Source: Rhizopus arrhizus
Taxonomy: Eukaryota > Mucoromycota > Mucoromycetes > Mucorales > Rhizopodaceae
Assembly: GCA_024220505.1 (NCBI GenBank)
Contig: JAKZZE010000016.1
Location: 1,116,001 to 1,180,000 of the forward strand
DNA: 64,000 nucleotides
Direction: 5' to 3'
This document shows positions 11,061 to 23,378 of this stretch, in pieces. Both the position numbers and the translations under genes were made by a program. The stretch's first letter is position 1, and every line of letters begins with the position of its first letter. The notes under the pieces were generated by a model, which saw only the letters and a program-made list of their open reading frames with translations, did not search any database and was not told the origin of the DNA.

Positions 11061-11563
11061 ATACAAGTTCAGTACTCATAATGAAAAAAATCTTATTTTG
11101 ATTAGCATATTGGATATAAGGCTATAAATCCCTTTAACAATAACGTAACACTGTAGAGATAATGGAAGGTGTCAAATAACATATCATTTTGCAGTGCAAC
11201 TTGTTAACAGATACAAAACCTGAAGCTTTGTTTAAAAACTCTTAAAACGATTTTTTTTATTACAGCTACAAAACGTATAAAAATAGTTTCTTGTAAAAGG
11301 TTTTAAGCATAGAAACATATGCATAGAATTTATTTGGATTATAGTCGAAGAGTGATTTACGTGAATACAGCAATACATAAGAGAAGATTAGATATATATT
11401 TTGGATGGAGTTTTGATGGTAATTAAAAAAAAAAAAAAAGGAACATGGAAAAAGAAGTTATTAAATCATAGACATAGGCATAAAAGCATAAAAAAATAAA
11501 AAAAAAGAAGGCTACATAAATGAAATGAAGAAAAAGGCATTAAAGATCGGAAAGCATACCATT

Positions 11564-11629
11564 ATGTCTACCACCCGTTCTGCCACTCGTCCTACTTCTC
11601 GTCGTCAAAATAAAAAGAGAAGAATATAA
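11564..11629 (+). other. Conserved 21-codon micro-ORF inside CACTA copy A
   Basis: ATG at 11564 to TAA at 11627-11629. The peptide is Arg/Ser/Thr-rich (starts MSTTRS, ends QNKKRRI) and reappears in copy B (33401-33466, minus) with one residue changed (Ala to Gly). GC content is higher than in the AT-rich surroundings. It could be a leftover exon of a lost gene or a real small peptide; not decided. Confidence 0.3.
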
Positions 11630-13394
11630 TTGTTTCTTTTTCCTTTTATTGTTTTATCTTTTGTTAAATAAATTCTACTATTGTTTGTTAAATGTCGTTT
11701 AGAATTGTCTTGTCATGACTAGATCTCCATGATGGTAATGTTGGTACTTTTTTATATAGCTTAGTTATTATTCTTCAATGCCATTGGTCCTATGACGTTA
11801 ATTATATGAAATAAACTTGCATGGATTTTAAAGCATTTTTTTATTTATTTTTTTTTTATGGCTCTTCTTTTTTTTTTTCGTATATTCATTATTACTCTAC
11901 TTTGTTAACAGTTTTTGATACTTTTAGTTATTGCTGATATGCACCATGTTTTGAAAACAAAATAGCTAAAACTAAATCAGCTCAAACAGTCAACGCATTA
12001 CAAATGAAAAAAAAAATAACAATTATTATGTTGCATGGGTATGAAGTTGTTGAATGTTGTATTCCTTTTAACCATTTCTTTTTATCTTTGCTTATAGTAA
12101 GCTCTAGTATTCTTTTACTTCAAATATTGCGAGAGCTTTAGTCAAACAAGACGTTTTTAACGAATGGTTCACTAATGAAAAGAAAGCTTAGTTATGGTTA
12201 CATTACAACATGCAACAACCCTTGCTCTTCCTTATATCTTTATTTGTATTTCTTTCCGCTCCTTACCTTGACGCTTTACTGACTCTATCTGTAGTGTGCA
12301 ACCTAGCTGTATAATCAATACTCTATCATGCTGTAGACCAGTTTGTCGCAACTATTCATCCTCTGCTTTTGTATACTATGCTTGGTGTGTTGTTTCATAT
12401 TGTGTATGCTGTTGATATTAGGTAAAATTATACTCTATGCTGCTTCAGATAGATTGAACCTTAACCAACAACATATTGTATAGATAGTATGTTTGAACAA
12501 GACAAAAGGTATAATTTGTTTGCTTGTTATTTTTTCTTAACTGATGTTTCTTATTTATTAGATTTTAATACTTTGTTTTATTTTGCAATGTGGATTTTGT
12601 ATGAAGCGACTGTGATGATATTAACGATAACAGCAATGATGATAGAGTATTATGAAACCCAATAAAGCATAGGCGCACGGACTTGAGGAAAAGTAACAAT
12701 GGTTGTATAAGACAATTATCCATCATGTGATAAAAAAAAAAAAAGGAAAACAATTTTCGTAAATAGAAGTAAAATTGCACATGTTTAAATATTAATTATT
12801 CTGTTGAATGTAGATTGCAATGTAGATTGTTGAAAGTAATTAAATCTGCTAAATGGGTTGCATTGAATATTGTCGAGGACAGGTAAGTAATGACGTACGA
12901 TTATATTGGATCTGTTCATTCTGTATTCCTTTTCTTTTATTATTCCTTTTCATTTGTTATTATTTTTTTTTGTTATTACTTTTTTTTTTTATTCAAATGT
13001 ATATTAAATGAATAACATAATAAAATAAATAAAGCATCGTATTATTAAATCATTTAAATTTGTCCATTTATACTGCCCTATACAATAATAAGCCTACCCA
13101 TTTTACTGGACATAATTGATTAAACATAGCCATACTCTGCTTATATACAGAACAGCTAATGTCTGCCTCGTCCAATTAAATTGTTATACTTTAGACCAAT
13201 TTTACTCCATTTTACTCCAATTTTGCCTCATCCAATTAAATTGTTATGTGAAAGCGTATGAGAGTTCATGTAGCATCATGTTTTATTCCAATTTTATTCT
13301 AAATTATGCTAAATTCGACATTTTTAGCATCTTTATTTTACTAATCCGCGCCTACAATGAGTGTTATGCGGAGATTTTTTGCGCCGTAGTGCAC

Positions 13395-14079
13395 TGTAAC
13401 ACACACAATGGGAAAATATTAAAAAATTGTACCACAAGATTTGAATGAATACAGACAGTGTCTGAATTCAGATGACTATGTAGATTCATACAAAAATTTT
13501 CCACACTAAAAACCAAAAACAACAGATAATCAGAAAACTCCAAAAACATATAAATACCTCGACTTACTTACTTTTAAACTTACTTACTTACTGTTAACTT
13601 ACTTTATTTACTTTGCTTTTTGATTATTTTAATAAATATCATTCAAAGTAAATCTCCTTTGTTTTTCTTTTATTTTACTTAACATCAAGAACAAGAAGTC
13701 CCTTGAAATATATACACTTCATTGTAAATCCTTTTTATTTTATTTTATCTGTATTTTACCTTGTTATTCTTACTTTACTCAAAACAGTTTGATCTACTTA
13801 ATAAGATCTGGTGGTCACTTTACTCAAGCAACTTATATTCAAATCATTACTCTTTTTGGAATCAAATCCTACCTAAACTTTTGATCTTATATCAAGACTC
13901 TCTTAAATCAAACCTATTTAACACTATAAAAACCTTACAAACTCCAGTCTCACAACAATATGAAAATATCAAAAAATTGTACCACAAGAATTGAATCAAT
14001 ACAGTAAACTGTTGTAACAAATAAGCTAAAAAATGAGAATGGTCAAAAAAATGAAAAAAGTCCAAAAAAATTTATTACA
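13395..14079 (+). repeat. LTR-like sequence related to LTR-A
   Basis: Starts TGTAACACACAC and ends TTTATTACA like LTR-A, and shares blocks such as CAAGAAGTCCCTTGAA and AAGATCTGGTGGTCACT (13804-13819). A block of about 45 bp with AATTGTACCACAAGA occurs near both ends (13413 and 13964). No matching target duplication was found at these borders; CACTA copy A is inserted immediately at its left border. Confidence 0.55.
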
Positions 14080-14217
14080 TATAAATATCACAACCATTTA
14101 GTCAAAGAAAAAGGATAGTACAGTTCTACTCATATATTTTATTATATACTATTCAATAAACAGGCAGCCTTCTCATAAAAAATTCCTGATCCCTTTATTT
14201 TTTATCTTTATCTTTTA

Positions 14218-15854
14218 CAGTAGGTGAAAAAATACGAGCAACCTCTGTTCGATTTGTCTTCATATCTTTTTATTTTCGTGTGTACATTCACCAGAGCTTT
14301 GACATCACACAAACTAATTAAGGCAACAAAGATACATACAATACACTAAAGAGTTTGACTGTACTTGAAGTGCAAGCTTTTTAAAAAGGGAAAGACAGTC
14401 ATAAAATAGCCAATGATGATTTTTCAAAATTCGCTATGTTTATTTAATATTTTCTATATCTTCCCTTTGCTTTAAATAGTGCTTCTACTTTGGCTGGCAT
14501 ACTATTGATGTGCCCCTTGCAAGCATTTGCATTGAGTTTATTTCGCTCTACATCCACAAATTGCTAAAGCTTTCTGACACCTCTTTCTCCGACTTCATGT
14601 GGTGTCAGATTAAGTTTGAGCTGATGCCAAACATGCTTTATATGATTTAAATCCAGACTTTGAGCACACCAATAATTTATATACCTTACACTGATACCGC
14701 GTACCTATACAGTTATGATTTTTAATTTATACGTTAGGCCGCTATCATTCTGAAGGTGTGCATCAGACATCTTCAAATAATGGTACTCTAACGTATTCAT
14801 GTAAATAATGCTAAGTATATGCATACAAGTCGTTGAGTTTATGTTACCATCATAAAGCTGACATGTCTAAGCTGGTCCCTGAGCAGGCATGTGACAACAC
14901 ATGTTCATCCTACGGCTGCTGTGCTTTACTGTAATGTCGATGTGATGAGGAAGCAAAATGTCATTTTATACTACTCTATACTGCTTTACTCCATCTGATC
15001 ACTAGATGCTAGTCTTTGCTTCAGCTGAGAACGCTACTGGTCGTCACTCTTGACTTGACCAGTTGCGATGCCTTTTTGCTCAGGTCATCTGCTTTTTTCA
15101 ATGATCCTTTTTTAAAAATGCCTTCTTTTTTTTAGCTCTCGGTGGCAGTTTATGGATCTCAGCGCGTTTACTCCTGAACGGTACATCAACAAGTAACCAA
15201 GCTTACCCAACTCCCTAAATAGCTCTTTCGTTATTGTTCGATGACCAGTAATAATACGCAGCTCGATATAGTGCTTCATGGTATAAGAGACAATAGTATG
15301 TCTTGCAGCCTGCAGGTGTGAATTTCATAGAAAAAGCTTCCTAGTATATCTTTTAGCTGTGCAAGAATGAACGTAATATTTATCTGTGATATCCTCTGGC
15401 TTCATACTATTTAGTGATATATCTTTTATTTCTGGATTGCTTTTCCATTGGTATAGATTTAGGCATGATGATGAGAAGTAGTGAGAGAAATTGAGTAAAA
15501 AAAAAGAAAGCAAGGGCTCTTGAAGTTGCACTTGCTTTTATATGAATACAATAAGGAACACTCACAGTTCCATACAAGTACGCTATATAGTCTTCCGATA
15601 TGTTCTTTGTTGACTTAAATGTAAACGTATGATTACCGTACATAATTTAAGCTGGTCGGAAGTCAAAATTTTAAATTCGCATTCTCATCTCTCTCTCAAT
15701 TTCCAGTATTACTACATGAGACCTTTACTGTTTCAAGACACATGACCCCGAAAATATACCATAGGAGTCCCAAGCCGGTAGTTGGCATGCACCTTTTGAT
15801 ATAGCGAAAAAAGTCGATTTTGCCAAAAGGTTGCTCGTATTTTTTCACCTACTG
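14218..15854 (-). mobile_element. Tc1/mariner element M2, copy A
   Basis: Inverted ends CAGTAGGTGAAAAAATACGA at 14218 and its complement ending at 15854, each next to TA. Length 1637 bp. It contains a decayed transposase on the minus strand. A second copy (M2-B) is split over 31561-40758. Confidence 0.85.
14444..15466 (-). pseudogene. Decayed Tc1-like transposase of M2-A
   Basis: The ATG at 15466-15464 begins MPKSIPMEKQSRNK. Blocks of the family can be followed in shifting frames: a helix-turn-helix-like start, LKKKKAFLKKDH, a degenerate end of the catalytic domain (QSLDLNHIKHVWHQLKLNL, with the usual NPIE changed) and the C-terminal SMPAKVEALFKAKG. Many stops and frameshifts make it non-functional. 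Confidence 0.7.
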
Positions 15855-15865
15855 TATCTTACTTA

Positions 15866-17522
15866 CAGTGACCTGCAAAACTGTCCCAATGTTTCGTAAT
15901 TTTCTCTTCTAGGGCTTGTAGCACCATAGTTGTTAAGCTAATGTACACCTTATTGTATATCATTCGATAGCCAAAATCTTGTAGTACCAAAAAATGTAAA
16001 GCAAAAACAAATTAAAACAGCGCAGATCGAGATAGGGGATAGGAAACAAGCAGTGCATTGGGACAGTTTTGCGGCACTTTTGAAAAAAAAAAAACAAAAA
16101 ACGATGGAATAGCGACCCACAAGTTGTATAGATGTACCAAACTGCTTGCAAATGTGCATTGTACGTCTCTAAGTCGAACTTTACTCACTGCTGAAGTTTT
16201 AAATTCCTACTGATTTATTACTCGCTCATTATATCTCAACATGAAACAAGACTCTCAAGATACAGTTGTTCAAGCAATTTCTTTACTTCAACAAGGTAAG
16301 TCGGTTCGGGAAGTGGAAAGGGTTACTGGCTTGAGTAAGAGTGCTGTTGGGAGACTCCGAAAAACCCATTGCTTTGGACTTGGAAAGTCAAAAGGCGGTC
16401 GACCTAAGTTACTATCTGCGGCTGATGAACGCTATTGTGTGCGCCAAGTGACCAAAAACCACATATCCAGTGCAACAAAGGTGGCTAAGGAGCTAGAAAA
16501 AGACACTGGAAGAAAAGTAAGTGTCGATACCGTGTGCAGAGTCCTTCGTAAGGCCGGTCTTAGTGCGATCGAGAAGCCGAAGAAGCCTTTGCTTAGTGCG
16601 AAAAACATTCGCAAGAGGCTTTCTTGGTGTATGGCTCACAAGAACTGGACAGTAGATGACTGGAAACGCGTTGTTTGGTCGGACGAGACAAAAATCAATA
16701 GATTTAACTCTGATGGACGCACCTGGACTTGGATTCGATCCGGAGAAAGCCTGAAATCCCATCACGTCAAGATGACCGTTAAATACAGTGGAGGCGATAT
16801 CATGCAGTGGAGTCCCATTACCTATGCTGGGGTTGGTTGGATGTGCAAAATTAATGGTAATATGGAAAAAACACTGTACAAAGAGATTTTGGAGGATGAA
16901 CTGGAGCGTACAACTGGGTATGGAACCAATAAACTAGGGCTAGAAAGACATCAGGTGATTTTCCAACATGACAATGATCCTAAACATACGTCCAAATTAG
17001 TCAAAGAATACCTTGAACAGCAATTCTACAACATCCTAGAGTGGCCAGCACAGCCCCCTGACTTAAATCCAATTGAAAATATGTGGTCATTGTTAAAGAG
17101 AAGGCTGAATGATTATGAAACAGCACCAAAAGGCATGAATGAACTATACGAACGAGTAACTAAAGTTTGGTACGACTTAGTGAAGCCGGAAGAGTGCCAA
17201 AAGATCATAGAAACAATGCCTAAGCGTATCAAGCAATGTATCGAGAATAAAGGACGCTGGACTGACTATTAATGTCAAATAAATAAACCATTTTGCTTTT
17301 TTTCAAAAGTGCCGCAAAACTGTCCCAATGCACCGCTTGTTTTCTATCCCCTCTGTCTCCGTCCGCGCTGTCTTAATTTGTTTTTACTTTACATTTTTTG
17401 GTACTACAAGATTTTGGCTATCGAATGATATACAATAAGGTGTACATTAGCTTAACAACTATGGTGCTACAAGCCCTAGAAGAGAAAATTACGAAACATT
17501 GGGACAGTTTTGCGGGTCACTG
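15866..17522 (+). mobile_element. Tc1/mariner element M4, intact
   Basis: Ends CAGTGACCTGCAAAACTGTC and complement, flanked by TA (15864-15865, 17523-17524), 1657 bp. The inverted repeats are long (about 220 bp). At the inner edge of each, the core GCAAAACTGTCCCAATG appears again in inverse orientation (16055-16076, 17308-17329). The transposase frame is open, so this is the best candidate here for an active mariner. Confidence 0.95.
16241..17272 (+). CDS. M4 transposase (Tc1-like, DD34E)
   Basis: 343 residues without a lesion. Residues 1-110 hold two helix-turn-helix units (SVREVERVTGLSKSAVGRLR and VSVDTVCRVLRKAGL). The catalytic triad is Asp148 (WSDETK), Asp244 (FQHDNDPKH) and Glu279 (PDLNPIEN), spacing DD34E. 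The usual HGGG..MVWG block is changed to YSGGDIMQWS. The C-terminus KGRWTDY is typical of the family. It would bind the element ends, excise the DNA and insert it at TA. Coding DNA lies centrally between the long inverted repeats, as expected. Confidence 0.95.
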   Translation: MKQDSQDTVVQAISLLQQGKSVREVERVTGLSKSAVGRLRKTHCFGLGKSKGGRPKLLSAADERYCVRQVTKNHISSATKVAKELEKDTGRKVSVDTVCRVLRKAGLSAIEKPKKPLLSAKNIRKRLSWCMAHKNWTVDDWKRVVWSDETKINRFNSDGRTWTWIRSGESLKSHHVKMTVKYSGGDIMQWSPITYAGVGWMCKINGNMEKTLYKEILEDELERTTGYGTNKLGLERHQVIFQHDNDPKHTSKLVKEYLEQQFYNILEWPAQPPDLNPIENMWSLLKRRLNDYETAPKGMNELYERVTKVWYDLVKPEECQKIIETMPKRIKQCIENKGRWTDY

Positions 17523-17588
17523 TATCAAGAGTATGTCAGTTCGTTGTAGAGCATTAATTAAAGCTAAAGGGGATTATACACGATATTA
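17523..17588 (+). pseudogene. C-terminal scrap of another Tc1-like transposase
   Basis: Just right of M4 the plus strand reads IKSMSVRCRALIKAKGDYTRY and a stop, the standard C-terminus of this transposase family (compare SMPxRxxAVIKAKGGY). The rest is missing: only about 9 bp separate M4 from M2-A on the other side. M4 probably landed in this older element. Confidence 0.65.
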
Positions 17589-17899
17589 AATAAAAGACGA
17601 TTCAGTTGGAAAAATTGTTCGAATGCATATGCTTGACTCTGTTTGTCCTTACTATATATGGAAGTAATCCCGTAACCTTTATATGCAGTGGAAAAATGGT
17701 TCCAATGTTTTCGTCTCGCAACTTCAACGCTTTATAACTTTTGAACTACAAACGGTAACGACTCACAAAAACATGCATTTTGTAGCGCTTTTGTAGCTTA
17801 TATTAGTGAAAAAATTTTTGTTTGCACTGTTACACAATCGGGAATAAACTAACATTAAGTACAATAACCAACATTGGAACCATTTTTCCACTACATGCT

Positions 17900-18265
17900 T
17901 TATTTTATTAATATGGCTGAAGGAAAAGATACGATGCAAGGGGATTCCGGACCGGGTACTTGTCCTACATAGGATCCAATTATGGCAATCGGTGCGCCCG
18001 AATTTTCCGGATCGAATGGTATAATTTTAATGACCGCCGCACGTAAACTCAGCTCGTAAATCGCATAATATTGATAAAAAACTACCTTTGACGGACTAAA
18101 AAAGAAGGATTGCGTGCCCGCTGTTTGTTGCACAGAGGCATCCATTACCTCAAACGATTCAAATAATGTTTTCGCTTCTAACGATGGTATTTTCGAGGCA
18201 GTCACTGTACCACCCGATGAGCTACGGGCATTGAAAGACGAAAAAACTATTTGGCTGACCGTCAA
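17900..18265 (-). CDS. Unknown 121-codon reading frame in the left arm of M7
   Basis: The frame starts with TTG at 18265 rather than ATG, so the true start or an upstream exon is unknown. The peptide is of mixed composition (SQIVFSSFNARSSSGGTV near the start, PFDPENSGAPIAIIGSYVG later) and is not low-complexity. It is not recognised. Its residues are identical to those of the right-arm frame. Base composition is richer in GC than the flanks. It could be a captured gene piece. Confidence 0.35.
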   Translation of the reverse strand: MTVSQIVFSSFNARSSSGGTVTASKIPSLEAKTLFESFEVMDASVQQTAGTQSFFFSPSKVVFYQYYAIYELSLRAAVIKIIPFDPENSGAPIAIIGSYVGQVPGPESPCIVSFPSAILIK

Positions 18266-18534
18266 GTAAGGTTACGGCGTGATTGCAGGCCGGATACTGC
18301 CCATATTTGAAACTTACACCCAATTATGGATCTATTTAATGATTCTGCACCAAACGATGATACATGTGAAGTGGTCACAATAGTATTCAGAAAGCATGGG
18401 CTTCCAATCACTAAAACGCCACATTGGTTAAGTGTTCTAACTATAAAAGTAGGGACAAAGAAGAATTAGCGAGACCGAGTGATAGTTTTAAAGTCGATTA
18501 CTATTATTAAAAAGAGATATCAATGCTACTTATT

Positions 18535-18785
18535 TTAGCTCGAGTTCTACCTGAGATTATATGACTAAAAATAGTAACGACCGACATGATTTGACATGTA
18601 TAAGAAAAATTTTATAAACTGATGTTAATAATCAACTGTTGAGATGAAAGTGAAACTTGGCTATTTAGGGCAGTGATAATTATCAGGTTCTATTCTTATT
18701 CAAACTCATTTGTAAAGATTTAGTCCAGAACGATAAGACTGTATCTTATTGACATGTCAAAACATGACAACGACATTTATATACA
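18535..18785. repeat. About 240-bp repeat shared inversely with 31290-31525
   Basis: Blocks such as CAACTGTTGAGATGAAAGTG and the stretch around GATAATTATCAGG match 31290-31525 on the opposite strand at high but imperfect identity. One copy lies inside M7, the other just left of CACTA copy B. No function seen. Confidence 0.65.
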
Positions 18786-19438
18786 TATTCAAGTAGCAAA
18801 CAAGTACATTGTTCCACATATGAAATACTCTAATAATCACATGGTTACTACTCGCAAATTAATACACTTGGTTATACCTCGGAAAATAATACACAAGGTT
18901 ACAATGTGATGTTGGGGTAGTTAGTAATCGATTAAAGTTGATAATGAAGTACTACCGCATATGTTATGTTCTGGTAAAGTAATTAAGGAATAACAATAAA
19001 ACCAAAGAATACTTTTTGAGACTGAACTTTATTTAAGACAATCTTAATTTTTTTAAAAAGAAATCATTACAAAGTCTACCATTTATATTCTTCTATCAGT
19101 TGGCGGGTAAATGAGTAGTTATGAGCGTAGATCCAATAATTGACATGTTTGATTGAAGAATGATCACTGAATCGATTATGAAAATTTTTAATTCGTTGCT
19201 TTTATAGATCTTATTGTTCTTTAACTGATCTGGGAGAATTGTCCCGTCTTCATTGAGAGGAAAGATATATTTATATGAAATGCCTCCAGTCAGATCAAAG
19301 TTGACTAGGTACCTGATCCATTATTATCCATTTACAGAAATGATGAATAGTAATGGTCATGACTTATTTATTGTTCAGGTTTACTTTATAGAATGAATCT
19401 AATTGTGATAGTTTTATATAAAAAATAAAAAGAATATA
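18786..19438 (-). other. M7 interior with a weak protein-like stretch
   Basis: No intact gene. On the minus strand between about 19330 and 19085 one frame reads FDLTGGISYKYIFPLNEDG and, after an apparent frame change, NYWIYAHNYSFTRQLIEEYK and a stop. This looks like the eroded C-terminal end of an unidentified protein. Confidence 0.3.
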
Positions 19439-21068
19439 CAGTAGCGGACAAAACTGGTGCACAAAAATTAAAATCAACATTGTATCTCCGCCATATGTCT
19501 GCGACTTTTGTGGCATATACCATCTGAAAGACAGTCCAAAATATACATTATGTTATGTAAACCGGAACTGTGCCGGACATCCCCCAGGCATAAGGTCATT
19601 TTTAGTGATTTTTTGCATATTTCAATTTTCGCCAAAAATGTAGTGATTGTCTAGCCTTCTTTCAATTTTCCCCATATCTCTCCCGTTTGCTTTCAGATTT
19701 CACAGCATATTAGTAAATTTTAGTAGCTCTTAAAAAATATATAAAACTGTACTTATTTTGTATTTCCCATTGAGTCCCCCCTTTTGTTTTTACCCTATTC
19801 ACTATAACAAAGTACTAGCCTTATATGTTTAAGAAAATAAGCAACTGTAAAAACGAAACTCTGAGATCTCGAACACGCCTAGTTCGTACGACAGCAGATA
19901 TTTCTAGAGTAACAAGGATCTCTAAATGGACAATCAACAGGAGAAAGAGGGAAGAAAGAAACTTAATGTCTTGTGATCATGAAGGTATTCCGCTATTAGC
20001 CTGAAAAGTTATTAGTTCAGTCATCAACCTAGAGCTTGGACAAGGTCCGCTACACACAGTTCCTGATGCTCAGCACATTTTGAGGACCTTAAGATACAGT
20101 GTTAGCAGACTGTCAGTCTAAAGGCACAGTAGGAAGCTAGATTTTGAGTCTGGAAGTAAGGAATCGAAGAATTTCATCAGCTGTATAAGTCGGAAAAAGC
20201 GATGAATGTGGTATCACGACAAGCCATTGTATACTATAGAGGGCTGGAAGTCTGCTATCATTAGCAATGAAACAAATATGAACATTATGGATGCAGATAG
20301 TATACACTAATATTGAAAGCAAGTCGAGCAACCTTAGCGATTTTTTCACGGTGATCAAACAATGAAGCATGCTGGCTGCTCTGTTATGTTTTAAGGCTGT
20401 ATTAGATATTGAGGACCAGAATATGTGTGTCAGGTATACGATGGTATAATGAACTCATAAATGTACACATATATTTCGCTTACTTCATACCACAAAAGCC
20501 TAGCGTATAGTAGTCTAAAACGTCGTAATCTCTCGTTTCAGTATGACAATGACACAAGGCACAAGTCAACGCATGTCACAAACTCAATATTTGATAACAG
20601 CGCTTCTGTGCTACAAGTTTAGCCGCCACTAATCCCGGCCTAAGTCCGCTTAAGCATGCCAGGTGGCAATTGATGGCAAAGGTATGATGATACGACACTA
20701 GATCAAAAAGGGTCGATGATCTTTGGAAAAGAATAGTTAAAGAGCCGGGTTCTTTTACTGAAAATGATATACACGCATATTATTAGCATATGCAAAGAAG
20801 AATATCCGATAATATCAAGAGATGAGATGATTATATAAAGTCTAAGATTTTAGCCACTTTTGCGGTTTTTAGAAAATATAAGATTTTATAAATTCAAAGC
20901 ACGCTTATCGCTCAGTTTTAACAATGTCATGCTTAGAACATACATAGATTACAATGACTAGTATATCCTCCTTCTAGTACAGTTTCATGACTATTGCAAT
21001 TACCATGAGCAGGTAATGGTAGTTAAAAGCTAAAAAAAAGTTTTGTGCACCAGTTTTGTCCGCTACTG
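19439..21068 (+). mobile_element. Mariner M1, copy a (dead transposase)
   Basis: Ends CAGTAGCGGACAAAACTGGT and complement, flanked by TA (19437-19438, 21069-21070), exactly 1630 bp. The transposase relic is at about 19825-20845, plus strand: MFKKISNCKNETLRSR, then recognisable RISKWTINR and FQYDND blocks broken by many stops. Copies b, d and f have the same length and share these breaks. Confidence 0.9.
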
Positions 21069-21355
21069 TATTTTATTTGATAAAGATTTAAATTATTATC
21101 TTTTATCAATTTTAATATACTTCTTTTAGTTGTGATTATTCAATGTCCGTTATGATCAGACACTGTTCTACAACAGCATACACTGTCTGTGAGCCTATGT
21201 AGCTTTTTAGTGATTGGAAGCCCATGCTTTCTGAATACTATTGTGACCACTTCACATGTATCATCGTTTGGTGCAGAATCATTAAATAGATCCATAATTG
21301 GGTGTAAGTTTCAAATATGGGCAGTATCCGGCCTGCAATCACGCCGTAACCTTAC

Positions 21356-21721
21356 TTGACGGTCAGCCAAATAGTTTTTTCGTCTTTCAATGCCCGTAGC
21401 TCATCGGGTGGTACAGTGACTGCCTCGAAAATACCATCGTTAGAAGCGAAAACATTATTTGAATCGTTTGAGGTAATGGATGCCTCTGTGCAACAAACAG
21501 CGGGCACGCAATCCTTCTTTTTTAGTCCGTCAAAGGTAGTTTTTTATCAATATTATGCGATTTACGAGCTGAGTTTACGTGCGGCGGTCATTAAAATTAT
21601 ACCATTCGATCCGGAAAATTCGGGCGCACCGATTGCCATAATTGGATCCTATGTAGGACAAGTACCCGGTCCGGAATCCCCTTGCATCGTATCTTTTCCT
21701 TCAGCCATATTAATAAAATAA
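21356..21721 (+). CDS. Unknown 121-codon reading frame in the right arm of M7
   Basis: Inverse twin of the frame at 17900-18265 with the same residues throughout. TTG at 21356; an in-frame stop lies at 21347-21349, so no longer N-terminus is possible without splicing. Perfect conservation over both arms fits gene conversion or a young inverted duplication rather than proven selection on the protein. Confidence 0.35.
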   Translation: MTVSQIVFSSFNARSSSGGTVTASKIPSLEAKTLFESFEVMDASVQQTAGTQSFFFSPSKVVFYQYYAIYELSLRAAVIKIIPFDPENSGAPIAIIGSYVGQVPGPESPCIVSFPSAILIK

Positions 21722-23378
21722 AGCATGTAGTGGAAAAATGGTTCCAATGTTGGTTATTGTACTTAATGTTAGTTTATTCCCGATTGTGTAACAGTGCAAA
21801 CAAAAATTTTTTCACTAATATAAGCTACAAAAGCGCTACAAAATGCATGTTTTTGTGAGTCGTTACCGTTTGTAGTTCAAAAGTTATAAAGCGTTGAAGT
21901 TGCGAGACGAAAACATTGGAACCATTTTTCCACCCACTGTAGTTAGTGATGGATAATGCTAGTATCTATAAATCGAAACCAATGATTCGAAAAATGGAAG
22001 CTAGAATTAATAAAATAATGGACAGTGGGTCAAAAAACTGCACCAACGTAACCTAATTTCTCGGAAATAAGAGCACAGATCTGTCAGTTTATCAGCAAAC
22101 GTTATGAAACTTGAACCAAACAAAGTTAATACTATTATAATCTATTGACAAGAATTTCAAAGTCAGAAGCTGAGTATAAACTTAAAGCGCGCCCAGAAAA
22201 AAGCGGAGGTCGGTTGGTGCAGTTTTTTGACTTTTAAAATAAAAGTGGGTTTGATATCATATGCCCGGACTGAGTCCTTTCCGACAGATTTAAATTAGTC
22301 CGTGGAGCATCTAGTCACACTGGGGGCCTTAAAATAAACTTTTTTGCAATTGCTTTCCTTTTTTTTTCTTTCCTATTTCACCCAAACGCATCATACATCG
22401 CCGGTGTCCATCCATCATTAGAGATGCCCAAAGCGCTTCCGTCCGATGTTCAAAACAGTATCAAAGCGTTATTGGAAGATAGAGCTGACCCTGCAGTCAT
22501 TGGGAAACGAGTTGGAGTGCATAGAAATACCGTTAATAAGTATACAAATAAGTGGATGCATAATAGAATACGTAAAAGTGGAGGTAGATCGAGCATTGTG
22601 ACAGAATCAACACGTCGATACATCAAGAGACAAGTACTCACGGGTTGTTCGAAGGCTGCCAAGGATGTGCAAATGAAGTTGGAGGAGCTTGGACACCCTA
22701 TGTCGTAGCAATCGGCCATCAATGTTTTACATTCAGTTGAAATTTATGCTGAGATCAAAAAGAAGAAGCCATTATTGACTGAAAAGCGCAAGAAGGCTCG
22801 ATTGGCATGGGCCAAAAAGCATCAATATTGGACAGTACATGATTGGCGACGTGTGATCTTTTCTGATGAGACCAAAATTAACATTTGGGGCTTTGATGGT
22901 TGCAAATATTATTGGAAAAAAAATGCGATCGTTTACAGCCCCATCATATCGACATTACTGTGAAGCATGGAGGCGGTGGTCTCATGTTATGGGATTGTAT
23001 AACCAGCGCAGGACCTGGATACGCATGTCCTATCTATGATGGTACCATGAATTCAGAGCTATACCAAGAAACTCTTGCTACAAGTCTGAAGGACACCAGG
23101 GAGTACTATGGTCTGAATTGGAAAACATCGGTATTTCAGCACGACAATGATCCTAAACATCGATCAAAGTCCACAACGCAATGGATGAAAGATAGTGGCA
23201 TGGTTTACATTGACTATTGGCCATCACAAAGTCCAGATCTTAATCCTATTGAATATATATGGCATCATTTGAAGTTAAAGCTGAGCATGTATGATAATAG
23301 GGCGACCAGCATCCATGAACTGTGGGAAAGAGTCGAAAATGAATGGAATTCGTTTACTAAGGAACAATGCATCAAATA

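Larger units (their letters stand above)
9478..13391 (+). mobile_element. CACTA-like DNA transposon, copy A (non-autonomous)
   Basis: Ends are inverted: CACTACGGCGCAAA at the left and TTTGCGCCGTAGTG at the right. A 3-bp duplication CAC flanks it (9475-9477 and 13392-13394), as known for CACTA/EnSpm elements. The left subterminal part has a 20-bp tandem repeat; the right subterminal part has two similar copies, about 80 bp apart, of a block with CCAATTAAATTGTTAT. The 3.9-kb interior is AT-rich and shows no transposase. It is the inverse counterpart of 31564-35543, with which it is alignable over its length. Confidence 0.85.
17686..21939. mobile_element. Element M7: mariner-like ends on about 730-bp identical inverted arms
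   Basis: Right end ...CCACCCACTG next to TA (21940-21941); left end CAGTGGAAAAATGG with 4 nt missing compared with the right. The arms 17686 to about 18415 and about 21205 to 21939 are inverse copies, each with an identical 121-codon frame. The end motif is repeated in inverse orientation inside each arm (17872-17894, 21727-21749). The centre holds no transposase, and M1-a is inserted in it (19439-21068). It sits inside a DDE transposase relic whose pieces continue on both sides. Confidence 0.7.
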
